Source: Acidovorax radicis (lineage in GTDB: Bacteria; Pseudomonadota; Gammaproteobacteria; Burkholderiales; Burkholderiaceae_C). From it: a stretch of 64,000 nucleotides of DNA. A program made the position numbers and the translations under genes. Location of the stretch: assembly GCF_020510705.1 (NCBI RefSeq), contig NZ_CP075184.1, positions 1,984,001-2,048,000 of the forward strand, read 5' to 3'. Under the pieces are notes generated by a model. That model was not told the DNA's origin, ran no database searches, and worked only from the letters and a program-made list of their open reading frames with translations. Position 1 is the stretch's first letter. Each line of letters begins with the position of its first letter. Positions 42,287 through 52,454 of this stretch are shown one piece after another.

Positions 42287-43472
42287 GGATGTTCTGAACA
42301 ACTCGGTTTCGCGCGTGCTACGAGACTGAGTTTTTCAGCTGGCGCAATGGAGACCGTCTTTCCTGCGGTTCCGTCTTGTTTGGTGCCCCTTGTGGGGGCC
42401 GCTTGCGCAGCCGCTGCGGCTGCACGGCTGTTTGCGGACGCACTCATGCCTGCGCCCCCAGCAATTGGTGGCGCACCATCCACAGGTTGGACAGCGCAAA
42501 CAGCGTCTTGAGCTGCAGTGTGTTCTTCTTCAATCCCCGGTAGCGCACCTTCACATATCCAAACTGCCGCTTGATCACCCTAAAGGGATGCTCCACCTTG
42601 GCCCGGATGCTTGCCTTGATCTTCTCCATCTGGTCTATGAGCGCGTCAACGAGGTTGTGCTCTTTGTCCAGCTCTTTGCGCTTGCCCGGGCGCATCGCTA
42701 TGTGCCACGTCACGCCCGCCCTGGCATCCGGGCGCTTGTGAACGCCTTGATAGCCCGCGTCACCAAACCCGTCTTTTTCTTGCCCGTGCAGCAAGCTGTT
42801 GCCTTCTACAACGTCGGCCACGTTGCCCGAGGTTCCGATGACGGTGTGCACCAGTCCTGAGTCCGCGTCCACGCCAATGTGGGCCTTCATGCCAAAGTGC
42901 CATTCATTGCCCTTTTGGCTTGAGTGCATCTCTGGATCGCGCTTTCTGTCCTTGTTCTTGGTAGAGCTGGGCGCTGCGATCAACGTGGCGTCTACCGCAG
43001 TGCCCGCCTTGAGCAGCAAGCCCTGCGCTGCCAGCAGTTCGTTGACGGTGGCCAGAATCTGCTCGGCCAGCTTGTGCTTCTCCAGCCGGTGGCGAAACCT
43101 CAAAATGGTGCTCTCGTCAGGCATTCGTCCATGGGCATCAAGCCCTGCAAAATCCCGGTAGATCGGGGTGTCAAAGAGGGCTTCCTCCATCGCCAGATCC
43201 GACAAGGTAAACCACTGCTGCATGCAGTGGATGCGCAGCATGGTCTCCAGGGCAAAGGGTGGGCGGCCGTTCTTGTCCTCGGGGTAATACGGGGCAATGA
43301 CATCGAGCAATGCAGCCCAGGGAACCACCCGATCCATCTGGGCCAGCAGTTCCTGTTTGCGGGTCTTCTTGGTGCTCAGGTTCAGGTCAAGGCTGCTTTG
43401 CTTCATGGCTTGCGAGGATGCCATGACTGGCCGGGGTCTATCAGACTGACCACGAGGTTTTGCAGGATTTCC
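42287..43472 (-). mobile_element. IS5-family insertion sequence, copy 2
   Basis: The ends are GGATGTTCTGAACAAC on the left and the complement of GGAAATCCTGCAAAAC on the right, an imperfect inverted repeat of the same style as copy 1. The flanks are CTAA (42283-42286) and TTAG (43473-43476). Both fit YTAR but they are not identical, so the element is not in a simple original insertion site. Length is 1186 bp. Confidence 0.8.
42444..43406 (-). CDS. IS5-family transposase
   Basis: The protein from the ATG at 43406 (MKQSSLDLNLS, 320 residues) is a relative of the transposase at 7875-8861. It shares MQQWF-LSD-AMEEAL, AGTAVDATLIAAPSSTKN, GDAGYQGVHKRPDA and KASIRAKVEHPFRVIKRQFG. An in-frame ATG 18 bases upstream is also possible. 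The frame is complete. Confidence 0.92.
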   Translation of the reverse strand: MKQSSLDLNLSTKKTRKQELLAQMDRVVPWAALLDVIAPYYPEDKNGRPPFALETMLRIHCMQQWFTLSDLAMEEALFDTPIYRDFAGLDAHGRMPDESTILRFRHRLEKHKLAEQILATVNELLAAQGLLLKAGTAVDATLIAAPSSTKNKDRKRDPEMHSSQKGNEWHFGMKAHIGVDADSGLVHTVIGTSGNVADVVEGNSLLHGQEKDGFGDAGYQGVHKRPDARAGVTWHIAMRPGKRKELDKEHNLVDALIDQMEKIKASIRAKVEHPFRVIKRQFGYVKVRYRGLKKNTLQLKTLFALSNLWMVRHQLLGAQA

Positions 43473-44984
43473 TTAGCTGTTGACGATGCAGAGGACCTGA
43501 TAGCGAAGTACCATCCCCAGCTAAATGTCAATACGCTGAAAGCTATTGCCATGCGAATGCATCAGTGCACTCGCGGCCATCCGCTTTGGATGGGTTTGAT
43601 TCTTGCACAGTCAAGGGTCGATATAAATCAAATCGATGTTCTTTTGGATAAGATCGAACATAAGAAAATCACGGAATACAACCCTGATTTTTCAGGTCTT
43701 GTTTCGGCTATCGTTTTGGAAGATCTTTGGAGTGGACTGAAGGAGCGCGAAAAAGTGGTGCTTCGAATGCTTTCGATCTCCAGCGTTGCGGAGTCGGAAG
43801 AAGGGCTTTCGAAGATTGTTTCTGGCAAAATTAATTACAATCAATTTTCAAAAGCAATAAGGTCGCTTAAATCGCTAAATTTGATTATTTCGAAAGAGGG
43901 TGATGGCTTTGTGGAGTTGCACCCTTTGGTTCGAGAATTTATTAGAAAAAATTATGGAAGTGAGGAGCAGGAGAATTATATTGGATTGTATGTTAGTTAT
44001 CTTGATGGTTTTATATATCTACTCAAAAAGAAGTTCGGTAAGGTGCTTCAACCTGAAGATATAGCAATAATAGTTAAGAAAATTGAAATATTAATAAACG
44101 CAGGCAAGACACAAGATGCAATTAATGAGTTGAGGTTGACGAGCGGCTCATTGTTTGTATCTGGTTTTTCTGAGGAATATCTTAGGCTTTCCGAATTGTT
44201 GTTGAGTGGTTTGCAGTGGTCAAATAAGAGGATCTCAGGTTTAAAGGGTTTTTTGGAGTTTATAAGCACCTTTTTTACGCGGGCTGCTTATCTGCGAAGA
44301 AATGACATTTTTGATAAATATATGTATAAATATACGGATGTTTATCAAATACCCGATACTCATATGATTCTTTCCAAGTCAGCCCTTTCTCATAGGGCAT
44401 GGATAGCTGGAAACTTTTCTGAGGCGATTCGTGAAGGCAAGAGTGCAGCTGACTTGATCGATGTGTTGGGCGAGGAGGATATTTGGTCGGGAAAGCATAC
44501 GTTAAACTTGGCATTGCGTGATTCTAAGGAACCAGAAAATGTGGGAGCTGCACTTCGATATTTTTCTGAAGGTAGGGCATTGGAGGATATTTTGAATGAT
44601 GATGACATGTCATCTTCGAAGCTTGGAAATATTGGCCGATGTTTGCTTTATCAAAATAATGTAGAATTGGTCCACAAATTCATTTGTAAATCCTATGTGG
44701 GATTTATGCGAGGTGGGTTGGGGTACCTTGATAGCCACAATCTGGGATATGCGTATAAATGGATTGGTGAAGGGCTGCGTGATGCCGGAAAAATTGTAGA
44801 GTCCCTTTATTTTTATCTTCATTCTCGCAATCTTTGGAAAAAGGATATGCCGGAAGAAGCTAATAAAATTGACTATTACATTTCTCAAATGCCGGTTAGT
44901 GTCGCTACTCAATCGGTAGTTAGCTTGGAGAGCTGGCAAGTGTCGAAGTATTGCGATGATTGGGTTAAAGAGCAGCTTGAATAA
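43473..44984 (+). pseudogene. STAND-type NTPase, 5'-truncated by the IS5 element
   Basis: The frame enters from the IS end at 43473 and encodes about 503 residues. The first part (LAVDDAEDLIAKYHPQ then AIAMRMHQCTRGHPLWMGLIL) resembles the helical lid after the P-loop domain of STAND/NACHT or NB-ARC ATPases. A winged-helix-like stretch follows (ERGKVV-type LKEREKVVLRMLSISS, VELHPLVREFI), and then TPR-like helical repeats. The Walker motifs are missing, lost with the 5' end. The gene is strikingly AT-rich compared with its surroundings, a sign of transfer. Relatives include Avs/bNACHT defence proteins and MalT-like regulators. Confidence 0.65.
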
Positions 44985-45151
44985 ATTTTGCCGAGTGGTT
45001 GCGGCGTTTTGAATAGCGCATTAAAAACTAAGCCCCTTTTATCTAATTCGGGTCCAAGTTCAGTCTTGCCCGGCCAAAGTAGACCGCATAGCATCCCTGT
45101 CAAGCACCCATCCCCATGAGGTGCTGCACAAAACCATGACAGGAGACAAGC

Positions 45152-46402
45152 TTGCCATCCACCCGCTGGAGTCACTGCGGCACTGAAGACCTGAGCGTTT
45201 TGCAGACCATCTTCTGGTCCGCCGGCGCGTCGCGCAATGCGCTGGCGCAGCGGCTCGCCTATTCCAAGAGCAAGGCCAACGCCATGGTCGCGGCGCTGCT
45301 GGACGAGGGCCTGCTCGACGAGGTGGGCCTGCAGGAATCCTCTGGCGGCCGGCGTGCCGAAACCCTTCGATTGAGCGAAACCCTGGGCGTGGTGATTGGC
45401 GCCGACCTGGGCGCGACCAGCATGCAGGTCGCGGTGATGCGGCCCGACATGACGGTGCTGGCGCGGCACCGCGAGCCTATCGATGTGCGCCAGGGGCCGG
45501 GCGTGATCCTGGCGCGGGTGCGGGGGCTGATGCGCGAGTTGTTGGCGCGCTGCGGGATGCAGGCTTCGCAGGTGATCGCCATCGGCATGGGCGTGCCGGG
45601 GCCGGTGGATTTTGAAAGCGGCCAGCTCGTCAACCCGCCGCTGATGCCCGACTGGGACGGCTTTTCCATCCGCGACTACCTGCGCGAGGCATTTGCCGCG
45701 CCGGTGTTTGTCGACAACGACGTGAACCTGATGGCGCTGGGCGAGCTGTGGCGGCTGCAGCGCAATCTGCCCAACTTCCTCGTGATCAAGGTCGGCACGG
45801 GCATTGGCTGCGGCATCGTGTGCCACGGGCAGGTGTACCGGGGTGCCAATGGCTCGGCCGGCGACGTGGGCCACATCTGCGTGGACCAGAGCGGGCCGCG
45901 CTGCCACTGCGGCAACCAGGGCTGTGTAGAGGCGATGGCCGCAGCGCCCGCCATGGCGCGCATGGCGATGGAGGCCGTGGAGCGCGGCGAGAGCGCGATG
46001 CTGGCCGAGCGCCTGCAGGCCTCCGGCACGCTGACCACCGAGGACGTGGCCCAGGCCAGCCGGGCGGGCGATGTGGCGGCCAACGCCATCATCCAGCGCG
46101 CGGGCAGCCTGGTGGGGCAGATGCTGGCGTCCATCGTCAACTTCTTCAACCCGTCGCATGTGTTCATTGCGGGGCGGGTGACGGACATGGGGCCTCTGTT
46201 CCTCGCGTCGGTGCGGCAGAGCGTGTACCACCGGTCGCTGGCGCTGTCCACGCGGCACCTGGAGATTCAGTACGCGCCGCTGGCCGACGATGCCGGTGTG
46301 GTGGGCGCGGGTGTGCTGGCGATGCAGGAGAGCCTGTCGCGCGCGGGCTCGGCGGCGGGTGTGGGCGCTGGAGCAGGTTCTGGAACAGGGGCAGCGCGAT
46401 GA
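45152..46402 (+). CDS. ROK-family transcriptional regulator of sugar uptake
   Basis: The 416-residue protein has an N-terminal winged helix (SVLQTIFWSAGASRNALAQRLAYSKSKANAMVAAL) and a ROK domain with LGVVIGADLGATSMQVAVM, IGMGVPGPVD and the zinc-type cluster GHICVDQSGPRCHCGNQGCVEAMA. It starts with a TTG at 45152 behind an AGGAGA site. Its stop overlaps the ABC ATPase start by four bases, so regulator and transporter form one operon. It resembles XylR/NagC-type repressors that respond to a sugar. Confidence 0.88.
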   Translation: MPSTRWSHCGTEDLSVLQTIFWSAGASRNALAQRLAYSKSKANAMVAALLDEGLLDEVGLQESSGGRRAETLRLSETLGVVIGADLGATSMQVAVMRPDMTVLARHREPIDVRQGPGVILARVRGLMRELLARCGMQASQVIAIGMGVPGPVDFESGQLVNPPLMPDWDGFSIRDYLREAFAAPVFVDNDVNLMALGELWRLQRNLPNFLVIKVGTGIGCGIVCHGQVYRGANGSAGDVGHICVDQSGPRCHCGNQGCVEAMAAAPAMARMAMEAVERGESAMLAERLQASGTLTTEDVAQASRAGDVAANAIIQRAGSLVGQMLASIVNFFNPSHVFIAGRVTDMGPLFLASVRQSVYHRSLALSTRHLEIQYAPLADDAGVVGAGVLAMQESLSRAGSAAGVGAGAGSGTGAAR

Positions 46403-47889
46403 GTGTGGCCGTCGAGTTCCGCAACGTGACCAAAGAGTTTGGCCCTGTGCGCGTGCTGCACGGCGTGGGCTTTGCGCTGCAGCCGGGCCGCGTCTATGGC
46501 CTGCTGGGCGAGAACGGCGCGGGCAAGTCCACGCTGATGAAGATTCTGGCGGGGTACGAGAGCCCCACCACCGGCGAGGTGGTGGTAGATGGCGCGGTGC
46601 GCGCACCCGGCGGTGGATCGCGCGCGGCCGAGGCGCAGGGCATTGTGCTGATCCACCAGGAGTTCAACCTGGCGGACGACCTGACGATTGCGCAGAACAT
46701 CTTCTTGGGCCACGAGATCAAGAAGGGCCCCTTCCTCGACGACAAAGCGATGCGCGAGAAGACGCGCGCTGCCCTGGCACAGGTGGGTTTGCCGCTGGAC
46801 CCGGACACGCGGGTGAAGAAGCTCATCGTGGCTGAAAAGCAGCTTGTGGAGATTGCCCGCGCGCTGGCCCGCAATGCGCGCCTGCTCATCATGGACGAGC
46901 CCACCGCCACGCTGACCCCCGGCGAGACGGAGCGCCTGTTTGCGCTGATGGCCGGGCTCAAGGCCGCGGGCGTGACCATCATCTACATATCGCACAAGCT
47001 CGACGAGGTGGAGCGCACCACCGACGAGGTGGTGGTGATGCGCGACGGCCTGCTGGTGGCGCGCGAGCCCACGGCCAGCGTGACGCGGCGGCAGATGGCT
47101 AACCTGATGGTGGGCCGCGAGCTGGCGGATTTGTTCCCGCCCAAGCTGCCCGCACCGGAGGGTGGAGAGCTCGCCATTAAGGTGCGCGGCCTCACGGTGC
47201 CGGGCTGGGCCGAGGATGTGAGCTTTGACGTGCGGCGCGGCGAGATTCTGGGCTTTGCCGGGCTGGTGGGCGCTGGCCGCACGGAGCTGTTTGAAGGCCT
47301 GCTGGGTCTGCGCACGCGCTCGGCCGGCACGGTGGAGCTGGCAGGCAAGCCGGTGATTTTGAAAAGCCCGCGCGATGCGTCGCGCCATGGCCTGACGTAT
47401 CTGAGCGAAGACCGCAAGGGCAAGGGCTTGCATGTGCACTTTGGCCTGCGGCCCAACCTGACGCTGATGGCGCTGGAGCGCTACGCCAAGCCCTGGATCG
47501 ACCCGGCGGCCGAGCAGGCTGCGCTGCGCGATGCGGTGCAGGAGTTCGGCATCCGCACCGGGTCGCTGGAGGTGCGCGCGTCGTCGCTGTCGGGCGGCAA
47601 CCAGCAGAAGCTGGCGCTGGCCAAGGTGCTGCACCCCGGCCCCAGCGTGGTGGTCCTCGACGAACCCACGCGCGGCGTGGACGTGGGCGCCAAGCGCGAG
47701 ATCTACCACCTGGTGCAGCGCCTGGCAGAGCAGGGTTTGGCGGTGGTGGTGATTTCTTCCGAACTGATGGAGCTGATTGGCCTGTGCCACCGCGTGGCGG
47801 TGATGCGCGCCGGGCGGCTGCAGACCACGCTCCAAGAGCCAAATTTGACCGAAGAGGAGTTGATCGCACATGCCACAGGTACCCGCTGA
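46399..47889 (+). CDS. Sugar ABC transporter ATP-binding protein (two-domain, RbsA/XylG type)
   Basis: The 496-residue protein has two ABC domains. The first has Walker [16 protein letters not shown] and Walker [14 protein letters not shown]. The second has the signature [14 protein letters not shown] and [18 protein letters not shown], with a degenerate Walker A (GLVGAGRTE), as in RbsA and XylG. It powers import of a monosaccharide or polyol together with the permease and binding protein that follow. It overlaps the permease gene by 20 bases. Confidence 0.93.
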   Translation: MSVAVEFRNVTKEFGPVRVLHGVGFALQPGRVYGLLGENGAGKSTLMKILAGYESPTTGEVVVDGAVRAPGGGSRAAEAQGIVLIHQEFNLADDLTIAQNIFLGHEIKKGPFLDDKAMREKTRAALAQVGLPLDPDTRVKKLIVAEKQLVEIARALARNARLLIMDEPTATLTPGETERLFALMAGLKAAGVTIIYISHKLDEVERTTDEVVVMRDGLLVAREPTASVTRRQMANLMVGRELADLFPPKLPAPEGGELAIKVRGLTVPGWAEDVSFDVRRGEILGFAGLVGAGRTELFEGLLGLRTRSAGTVELAGKPVILKSPRDASRHGLTYLSEDRKGKGLHVHFGLRPNLTLMALERYAKPWIDPAAEQAALRDAVQEFGIRTGSLEVRASSLSGGNQQKLALAKVLHPGPSVVVLDEPTRGVDVGAKREIYHLVQRLAEQGLAVVVISSELMELIGLCHRVAVMRAGRLQTTLQEPNLTEEELIAHATGTR

Positions 47890-48916
47890 AAACGCACCCA
47901 CCGCAGCGGCTGCCGCAGCACCCGCCGTATCCGGTGCAGGCCGCCACGGCGGCGCCACGGCCTGGTGGGGCAGGCTGCACGGGCTGGGCCCGGTCATCGG
48001 GCTGGTGCTGCTGTGCATTGCCGGCACGCTGCTCAACAGCAACTTCGCCACCTACGACAACGTGATGAATGTGCTCACGCGCACGGCCTTCATCGGCATC
48101 ATCGCGGTGGGCATGTGCTTTGTGATCATCTCGGGCGGCATCGACCTGTCGGTGGGGTCGATGGCGGCGCTGATCGCAGGCTCGGTCATCTTGTTCATGA
48201 ACGCGATGGCGCCCATGCTGGGCTCGCCCATGGCGGCTGTTGTGGTGGGCATGCTGCTGGCGGTGGTGCTGGGCGCGGTGTTCGGGCTGGTGCATGGCCT
48301 GCTCATCACCAAGGGGCGCATCGAGCCCTTCATCGTGACGCTGGGCACGCTGGGCATCTTCCGCGCGTACCTCACGTACTTTTCGAACGGCGGGGCCATC
48401 ACGCTGGAGAACGATCTGTCGGACATCTACAGCCCGGTGTATTACGCCAACCTGCTGGGCGTGCCCATCCCCGTATGGATCTTCCTGCTGGTGGCTGTCA
48501 TCGGCGGCGTGATTCTCAACCGCACGGCCTATGGCCGCTATGTGCAGGCCATCGGCTCCAACGAGCAGGTGGCGCAGTACGCGGCGGTGGATGTGCACAA
48601 GATCAAGATCCTCACGTACATGCTGCTCGGGGTGTGCGTGGGCATTGCCACGCTGCTGTACGTGCCGCGCCTGGGCTCTGCATCGCCCACCACGGGGCTC
48701 TTGTGGGAGCTGGAGGCGATTGCCGCCGTCATCGTGGGCGGCACGGTCTTGAAGGGCGGGGCGGGCAGCATCACCGGCACGGTGGTGGGCGCCATCCTGC
48801 TCTCGGTCATCAGCAACATCCTCAACCTGACCAGCATCATCAGCGTGTACCTGAACGCGGCGGTGCAGGGGTTCGTGATCATTGCGGTTGCCTTCATGCA
48901 GCGCGGCCGCAGGTGA
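47870..48916 (+). CDS. Sugar ABC transporter permease (RbsC type)
   Basis: The 348-residue membrane protein has an alanine-rich cytoplasmic start and then about eight to ten hydrophobic segments. They include the family hallmark [18 protein letters not shown] and the coupling loop [29 protein letters not shown]. The late [19 protein letters not shown] is also typical. It starts inside the ATPase gene. A long hairpin element lies right after its stop. Confidence 0.92.
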   Translation: MPQVPAENAPTAAAAAAPAVSGAGRHGGATAWWGRLHGLGPVIGLVLLCIAGTLLNSNFATYDNVMNVLTRTAFIGIIAVGMCFVIISGGIDLSVGSMAALIAGSVILFMNAMAPMLGSPMAAVVVGMLLAVVLGAVFGLVHGLLITKGRIEPFIVTLGTLGIFRAYLTYFSNGGAITLENDLSDIYSPVYYANLLGVPIPVWIFLLVAVIGGVILNRTAYGRYVQAIGSNEQVAQYAAVDVHKIKILTYMLLGVCVGIATLLYVPRLGSASPTTGLLWELEAIAAVIVGGTVLKGGAGSITGTVVGAILLSVISNILNLTSIISVYLNAAVQGFVIIAVAFMQRGRR

Positions 48917-48918
48917 CG

Positions 48919-49039
48919 GAGTGGCTGGAACAACTCTCCTGGCGTTGTTGCTGTGTGCGCTTGCATATCGCCGTGTCAGTCGCACTGTCTGCGACGCAGC
49001 GTCTAGCCAGGACCGCTTCGCTGAGTTTTCCAGCCACTC
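48919..49039. repeat. Long intergenic hairpin element, copy 2
   Basis: The outer arms GAGTGGCTGGAA and TTCCAGCCACTC pair perfectly, then AACTC with GAGTT, then the conserved inner stem CTCCTGGCG... with ...CTAGCCAGGACCGC. It lies between the permease and the binding-protein genes. In that position such a structure could set the relative mRNA levels of the two parts of the operon. See 67-178 for copy 1. Confidence 0.7.
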
Positions 49040-49119
49040 TTTGCGTGCATTTGTTTTTCGAGGTGTTCCCCAGCCGGCCAGCTTTCTTGGCCATTTTCTA
49101 AAGCAACAGGAGACAACGC

Positions 49120-50103
49120 ATGAACAGCCAACTTTCTTCTTTCACCCGCCGCCTGGCCCTCTCGGCCGTGGGTGCCGCCGCAGCGTTGGCGCTGGCCGGC
49201 CCCGCCATGGCCCAGGCCAACAAGACGGTGGTGGGTGTGGCCATTCCGTCGGCCACGCACGGCTTTACCGGCGGCATCGTGTACTGGGCCAACCAGGCCA
49301 AGAAGGACCTGGAAAAGGCCCACCCGGGCCTGCAGGTCATCGTCAAGACCGCAGGCGGCGCGCCCGAGCAGGCCAACCAGCTGCAGGACCTAGTCACGGT
49401 GAACAAGATCAACGCATTGGTCATCTTCCCGTTCGAATCCGCAGCGCTGACCAAGCCTGTGGCCCAGGTCAAGGCCAAGGGCGTGTACGTGACGGTGGTG
49501 GACCGGGGCCTGACGGACACCAGCGCGCAGGACGCGTATGTGGCCGGTGACAACACGGCGTTCGGCAAAATTCCGGCCGAATACATCGCCAAGGCGCTGG
49601 GCGGCAAGGGCAACGTGGTGGCCATGCGCGGCATTGCGACCACGCTGGACAACGAGCGCATGGACGCGTTCAACAGCGTGCTGAAGAACTACCCTGGCAT
49701 CAAGCTGCTGGACGCCAAGTACGCCAACTGGAACCGCGACGACGCCTTCAAGGTGATGCAGGACTACCTCACGCGCTTTCCGCAGATCGACGCCGTGTGG
49801 GCCGCCGACGATGATATGGCCGTGGGCGTGCTCAAGGCCATCGAGCAGGCCAAGCGCAAGGACATCAAGCTGGTGTTTGGCGGCGCGGGTGCCAAGGGCA
49901 TGATCAAGACGCTGAGGGACGGCAGCAACCCGCTGATCCAGGCCAACGTGTCGTACAGCCCCAAGTTCATCTACGACTCGATCAAGCTCACGGCCGAGGC
50001 GCGCATCAAGGGCGAGAAACTGCCCGCCAACACCATCATTCCGTCGGTGCTGATCACCAAAGAGAACGCGAAGGACTTCTACTTCCCGGATTCGCCGTTC
50101 TGA
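49120..50103 (+). CDS. Periplasmic sugar-binding protein of the ABC transporter
   Basis: The 327-residue protein has a clear signal peptide ([22 protein letters not shown], with likely cleavage after AMA) and a type 1 periplasmic-binding fold: [39 protein letters not shown] and [23 protein letters not shown]. It would deliver the sugar to the permease. An AGGAGA site precedes the ATG at 49120. The exact sugar is not predictable. Confidence 0.92.
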   Translation: MNSQLSSFTRRLALSAVGAAAALALAGPAMAQANKTVVGVAIPSATHGFTGGIVYWANQAKKDLEKAHPGLQVIVKTAGGAPEQANQLQDLVTVNKINALVIFPFESAALTKPVAQVKAKGVYVTVVDRGLTDTSAQDAYVAGDNTAFGKIPAEYIAKALGGKGNVVAMRGIATTLDNERMDAFNSVLKNYPGIKLLDAKYANWNRDDAFKVMQDYLTRFPQIDAVWAADDDMAVGVLKAIEQAKRKDIKLVFGGAGAKGMIKTLRDGSNPLIQANVSYSPKFIYDSIKLTAEARIKGEKLPANTIIPSVLITKENAKDFYFPDSPF

Positions 50104-50130
50104 TGGTGTTTTGAATCAAATAGGCCTCTA

Positions 50131-50176
50131 GCGCTTATTCATAAAGCGCAAGCAGCTATAAAAAGTATAGCTGCTT
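50131..50176 (+). terminator. Two stacked hairpins after the binding-protein gene
   Basis: GCGCTT (50131-50136) pairs with AAGCGC (50144-50149). It is followed directly by AAGCAGCTATA (50150-50160) pairing with TATAGCTGCTT (50166-50176) around an AAAAG loop, an 11-pair perfect stem. The first hairpin belongs to the same short repeat as 7604-7634. They lie 27 bases after the stop and could attenuate transcription or protect the 3' end. Confidence 0.55.
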
Positions 50177-50222
50177 GCCGCTTTGCATCTGCAACTGCAA
50201 CCCCACGCCCCTTGGAGCCGCC

Positions 50223-51233
50223 ATGCCAAGACCCGTCACCCTCTTCACCGGCCAGTGGGCCGACCTGCCTTTGGCCCAACTTGCGCCGCTGGCCAAAAGC
50301 ATGGGCTACGACGGCCTGGAGCTGGCCTGCTGGGGCGACCATTTCAACGTGCAGCAGGCGCTGTCGTCGCCTCAGTACGTCAAAGACAAACACGCCCTGC
50401 TGGCCCAGCACGGCCTGCAGTGTTTTGCCATCGGCAACCACCTGGTGGGCCAGGCTGTGTGCGACCTGATCGACGAGCGCCACCGGTCCATCCTGCCGCC
50501 GCATGTGTGGGGCGATGGCGAGCCCGAGGGCGTGCGCCAGCGGGCCGCTAGCGAGCTGGCAGACACGGCGCGCGCTGCCGCGAAGTTCGGCGTGAAGACG
50601 GTGACGGGCTTCACCGGCTCGTCGGTGTGGCACTCGATCTATGCCTTTCCGCCCACCACGCAGGCGTATTGGGACAAAGGCTTTGCCGATTTCGCCAAGC
50701 GCTTCGGCCCCATCCTCGATGTGTTCGAGCAGCACGACATCAACTTTGCACTCGAAGTGCACCCTACCGAAATCGCGTTCGACATTGCCTCGGCCGAGCG
50801 CGCGATTGCAGCCGTAGGCGGCAATAAGCGCTTCGGCTTCAACTACGACCCGAGCCATCTGGCCTATCAAGGCGTGGACTACATCAGGTTCATCCGCCAG
50901 TTTGCCGACCGCATCTACAACGCGCACATGAAGGACGTGTGGTGGGGCAAGGGCGACGGCACAGTGGGCGTGTTTGGCGGGCACACCAGCTTTGGCGATG
51001 CGCGGCGCCACTGGGACTTTCGCAGCGTGGGGCGCGGGATGATCGATTTCGAATCCATCATCGTTGCGCTCAATGACATTGGCTACCAGGGCCCGCTCTC
51101 GGTGGAGTGGGAAGACAGCCGCATGGACCGCGTGCACGGCGCCACGGAGAGCGCGGCGTTCTGCAAGCGGCTGGATTTCAAGCCGGCGGCGGGTGCATTC
51201 GACGCCGTGTTTGCGCGCGACAAGCAGGCCTAG
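50223..51233 (+). CDS. Sugar phosphate isomerase/epimerase (AP-endonuclease-2-like TIM barrel)
   Basis: The 336-residue protein starts at the ATG at 50223 behind a GGAG site. It has the TIM-barrel pattern of the xylose-isomerase-like family: [68 protein letters not shown] and [11 protein letters not shown]. These supply the usual His/Asp/Glu metal ligands. It probably interconverts a keto or inosose-type sugar taken up by the transporter. The ORF upstream of 50223 is not needed. Confidence 0.87.
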   Translation: MPRPVTLFTGQWADLPLAQLAPLAKSMGYDGLELACWGDHFNVQQALSSPQYVKDKHALLAQHGLQCFAIGNHLVGQAVCDLIDERHRSILPPHVWGDGEPEGVRQRAASELADTARAAAKFGVKTVTGFTGSSVWHSIYAFPPTTQAYWDKGFADFAKRFGPILDVFEQHDINFALEVHPTEIAFDIASAERAIAAVGGNKRFGFNYDPSHLAYQGVDYIRFIRQFADRIYNAHMKDVWWGKGDGTVGVFGGHTSFGDARRHWDFRSVGRGMIDFESIIVALNDIGYQGPLSVEWEDSRMDRVHGATESAAFCKRLDFKPAAGAFDAVFARDKQA

Positions 51234-51290
51234 CCACGCCGCCTCCAGAAAACCGATAACAACAACACACAGCGAGCAAAGGCGTTTCGT

Positions 51291-52454
51291 ATGTCCAGTC
51301 AAAGAAAGCTCCGCTACGCCATGGTGGGCGGCGGCCAGGGCGCCTTCATTGGCGCAGTGCACCGCAAGGCCATGGCGCTCGATGGCCAGTTCGAGCTGGT
51401 GGCCGGCGCGCTGTCGTCATCCCCCGAGCGCGCCCGCGCATCCGGCGCCGAGCTGGGCCTGGCAGGCGACCGCAATCACGGCAGCTGGCAGGACCTGCTG
51501 GCCGACGAACTGCGCCGCCCGGCGGATGAGCGCATCGACCTGGTGAGCATCGTCACGCCCAACCATGTGCACCACCCGGTGGCGCTGGCCTTTGTGCAGG
51601 CGGGCTTTCACGTGGTGTGCGACAAGCCGCTGGTGCACACCAGCGCGCAGGCCGATGAGCTGGTGGCGGCAGTGCACAAGGCGGGCACCGTGTTCGGCGT
51701 GACCTACAACTACACCGGCTATCCCCTGGTGCGCGAGGCCCGCCACCTGGTGCAAAGCGGCGCGTTGGGCGAGCTGCGCAAGATCACGGCCGAATACAAA
51801 CAAGGCTGGTTGGCCACGGCGGTGGAGCAGGGTGGCGGCAACAAACAGGCCGACTGGCGGCTGGACCCGGCGCGCAGCGGCGCCGTGGGCACCATGGGCG
51901 ACATCGGATCACACGCCGAGAACCTGGCCGCCACCGTCACCGGCCTGCGGCCGCAGGCGCTGTGTGCCGACCTCACCACCTTCGGCGCAGGCCGCCAGCT
52001 GGATGACGACGCGCAACTGCTGCTGCGCTATGCCAATGGCGCACGCGGCGTCATCGTTGCATCGCAGGTGGCGGCGGGGCTGGAGAACGACCTGCGCCTG
52101 CAGGTCTCTGGCACGCTGGGCACCATCACCTGGCGGCAGGAGGAGCCCAACCACCTCGTGCATTCACCGGTGGATGGCCCCCGCCGCATTCTCACGCGCG
52201 GCTCTCCCTGGCTCAGCCCCGCAGCGCTGCGTGCAAGCCGCCTGCCACCGGGCCACCCGGAGGCCTTTATCGAGTCCTTTGCCAACATCTACCTGGGCGT
52301 GGCCGCCGACATCCGTGCCCGCGCCGCCGGCCGCACGGCCGACCCCTTGGCCGCCGACTACCCGCGCGTGGAAGACGGCGCGCAAGGCGTGCGTTTTATC
52401 GAGAAGGTGGTGGAATCCGCCGCCAGCGAGCGCAAGTGGACGGCGCTGGGGTGA
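51291..52454 (+). CDS. Gfo/Idh/MocA-family oxidoreductase
   Basis: The 387-residue protein begins [20 protein letters not shown], a dinucleotide-binding Rossmann motif. It has the family motif [16 protein letters not shown] (the EKP-like lysine) and a substrate region with [24 protein letters not shown], where the GDIGSH histidine is conserved. It oxidises a sugar or cyclitol with NAD(P). Next to the isomerase/epimerase and the ABC transporter it suggests a catabolic route for an inositol-like or rare sugar. Confidence 0.9.
   Translation: MSSQRKLRYAMVGGGQGAFIGAVHRKAMALDGQFELVAGALSSSPERARASGAELGLAGDRNHGSWQDLLADELRRPADERIDLVSIVTPNHVHHPVALAFVQAGFHVVCDKPLVHTSAQADELVAAVHKAGTVFGVTYNYTGYPLVREARHLVQSGALGELRKITAEYKQGWLATAVEQGGGNKQADWRLDPARSGAVGTMGDIGSHAENLAATVTGLRPQALCADLTTFGAGRQLDDDAQLLLRYANGARGVIVASQVAAGLENDLRLQVSGTLGTITWRQEEPNHLVHSPVDGPRRILTRGSPWLSPAALRASRLPPGHPEAFIESFANIYLGVAADIRARAAGRTADPLAADYPRVEDGAQGVRFIEKVVESAASERKWTALG

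Noticed and set aside
42283..42447. Small Ala-rich frame following the second IS5 transposase
   Set aside because: Most of it lies inside the IS end and it overlaps the transposase stop; no sign of a separate gene.
44909..46606. Long minus-strand open frame (565 codons) opposite the ROK gene
   Set aside because: It is antisense to a well-supported ROK gene, is very rich in Arg/His/Pro/Ala, and has no recognisable domain or ribosome site; it is a by-product of GC-rich codon use.
46267..48985. Minus-strand frames of about 595 codons opposite the ABC ATPase and permease genes
   Set aside because: Their compositions (His/Arg/Gln-rich) and perfect mirroring of the real genes mark them as shadows.
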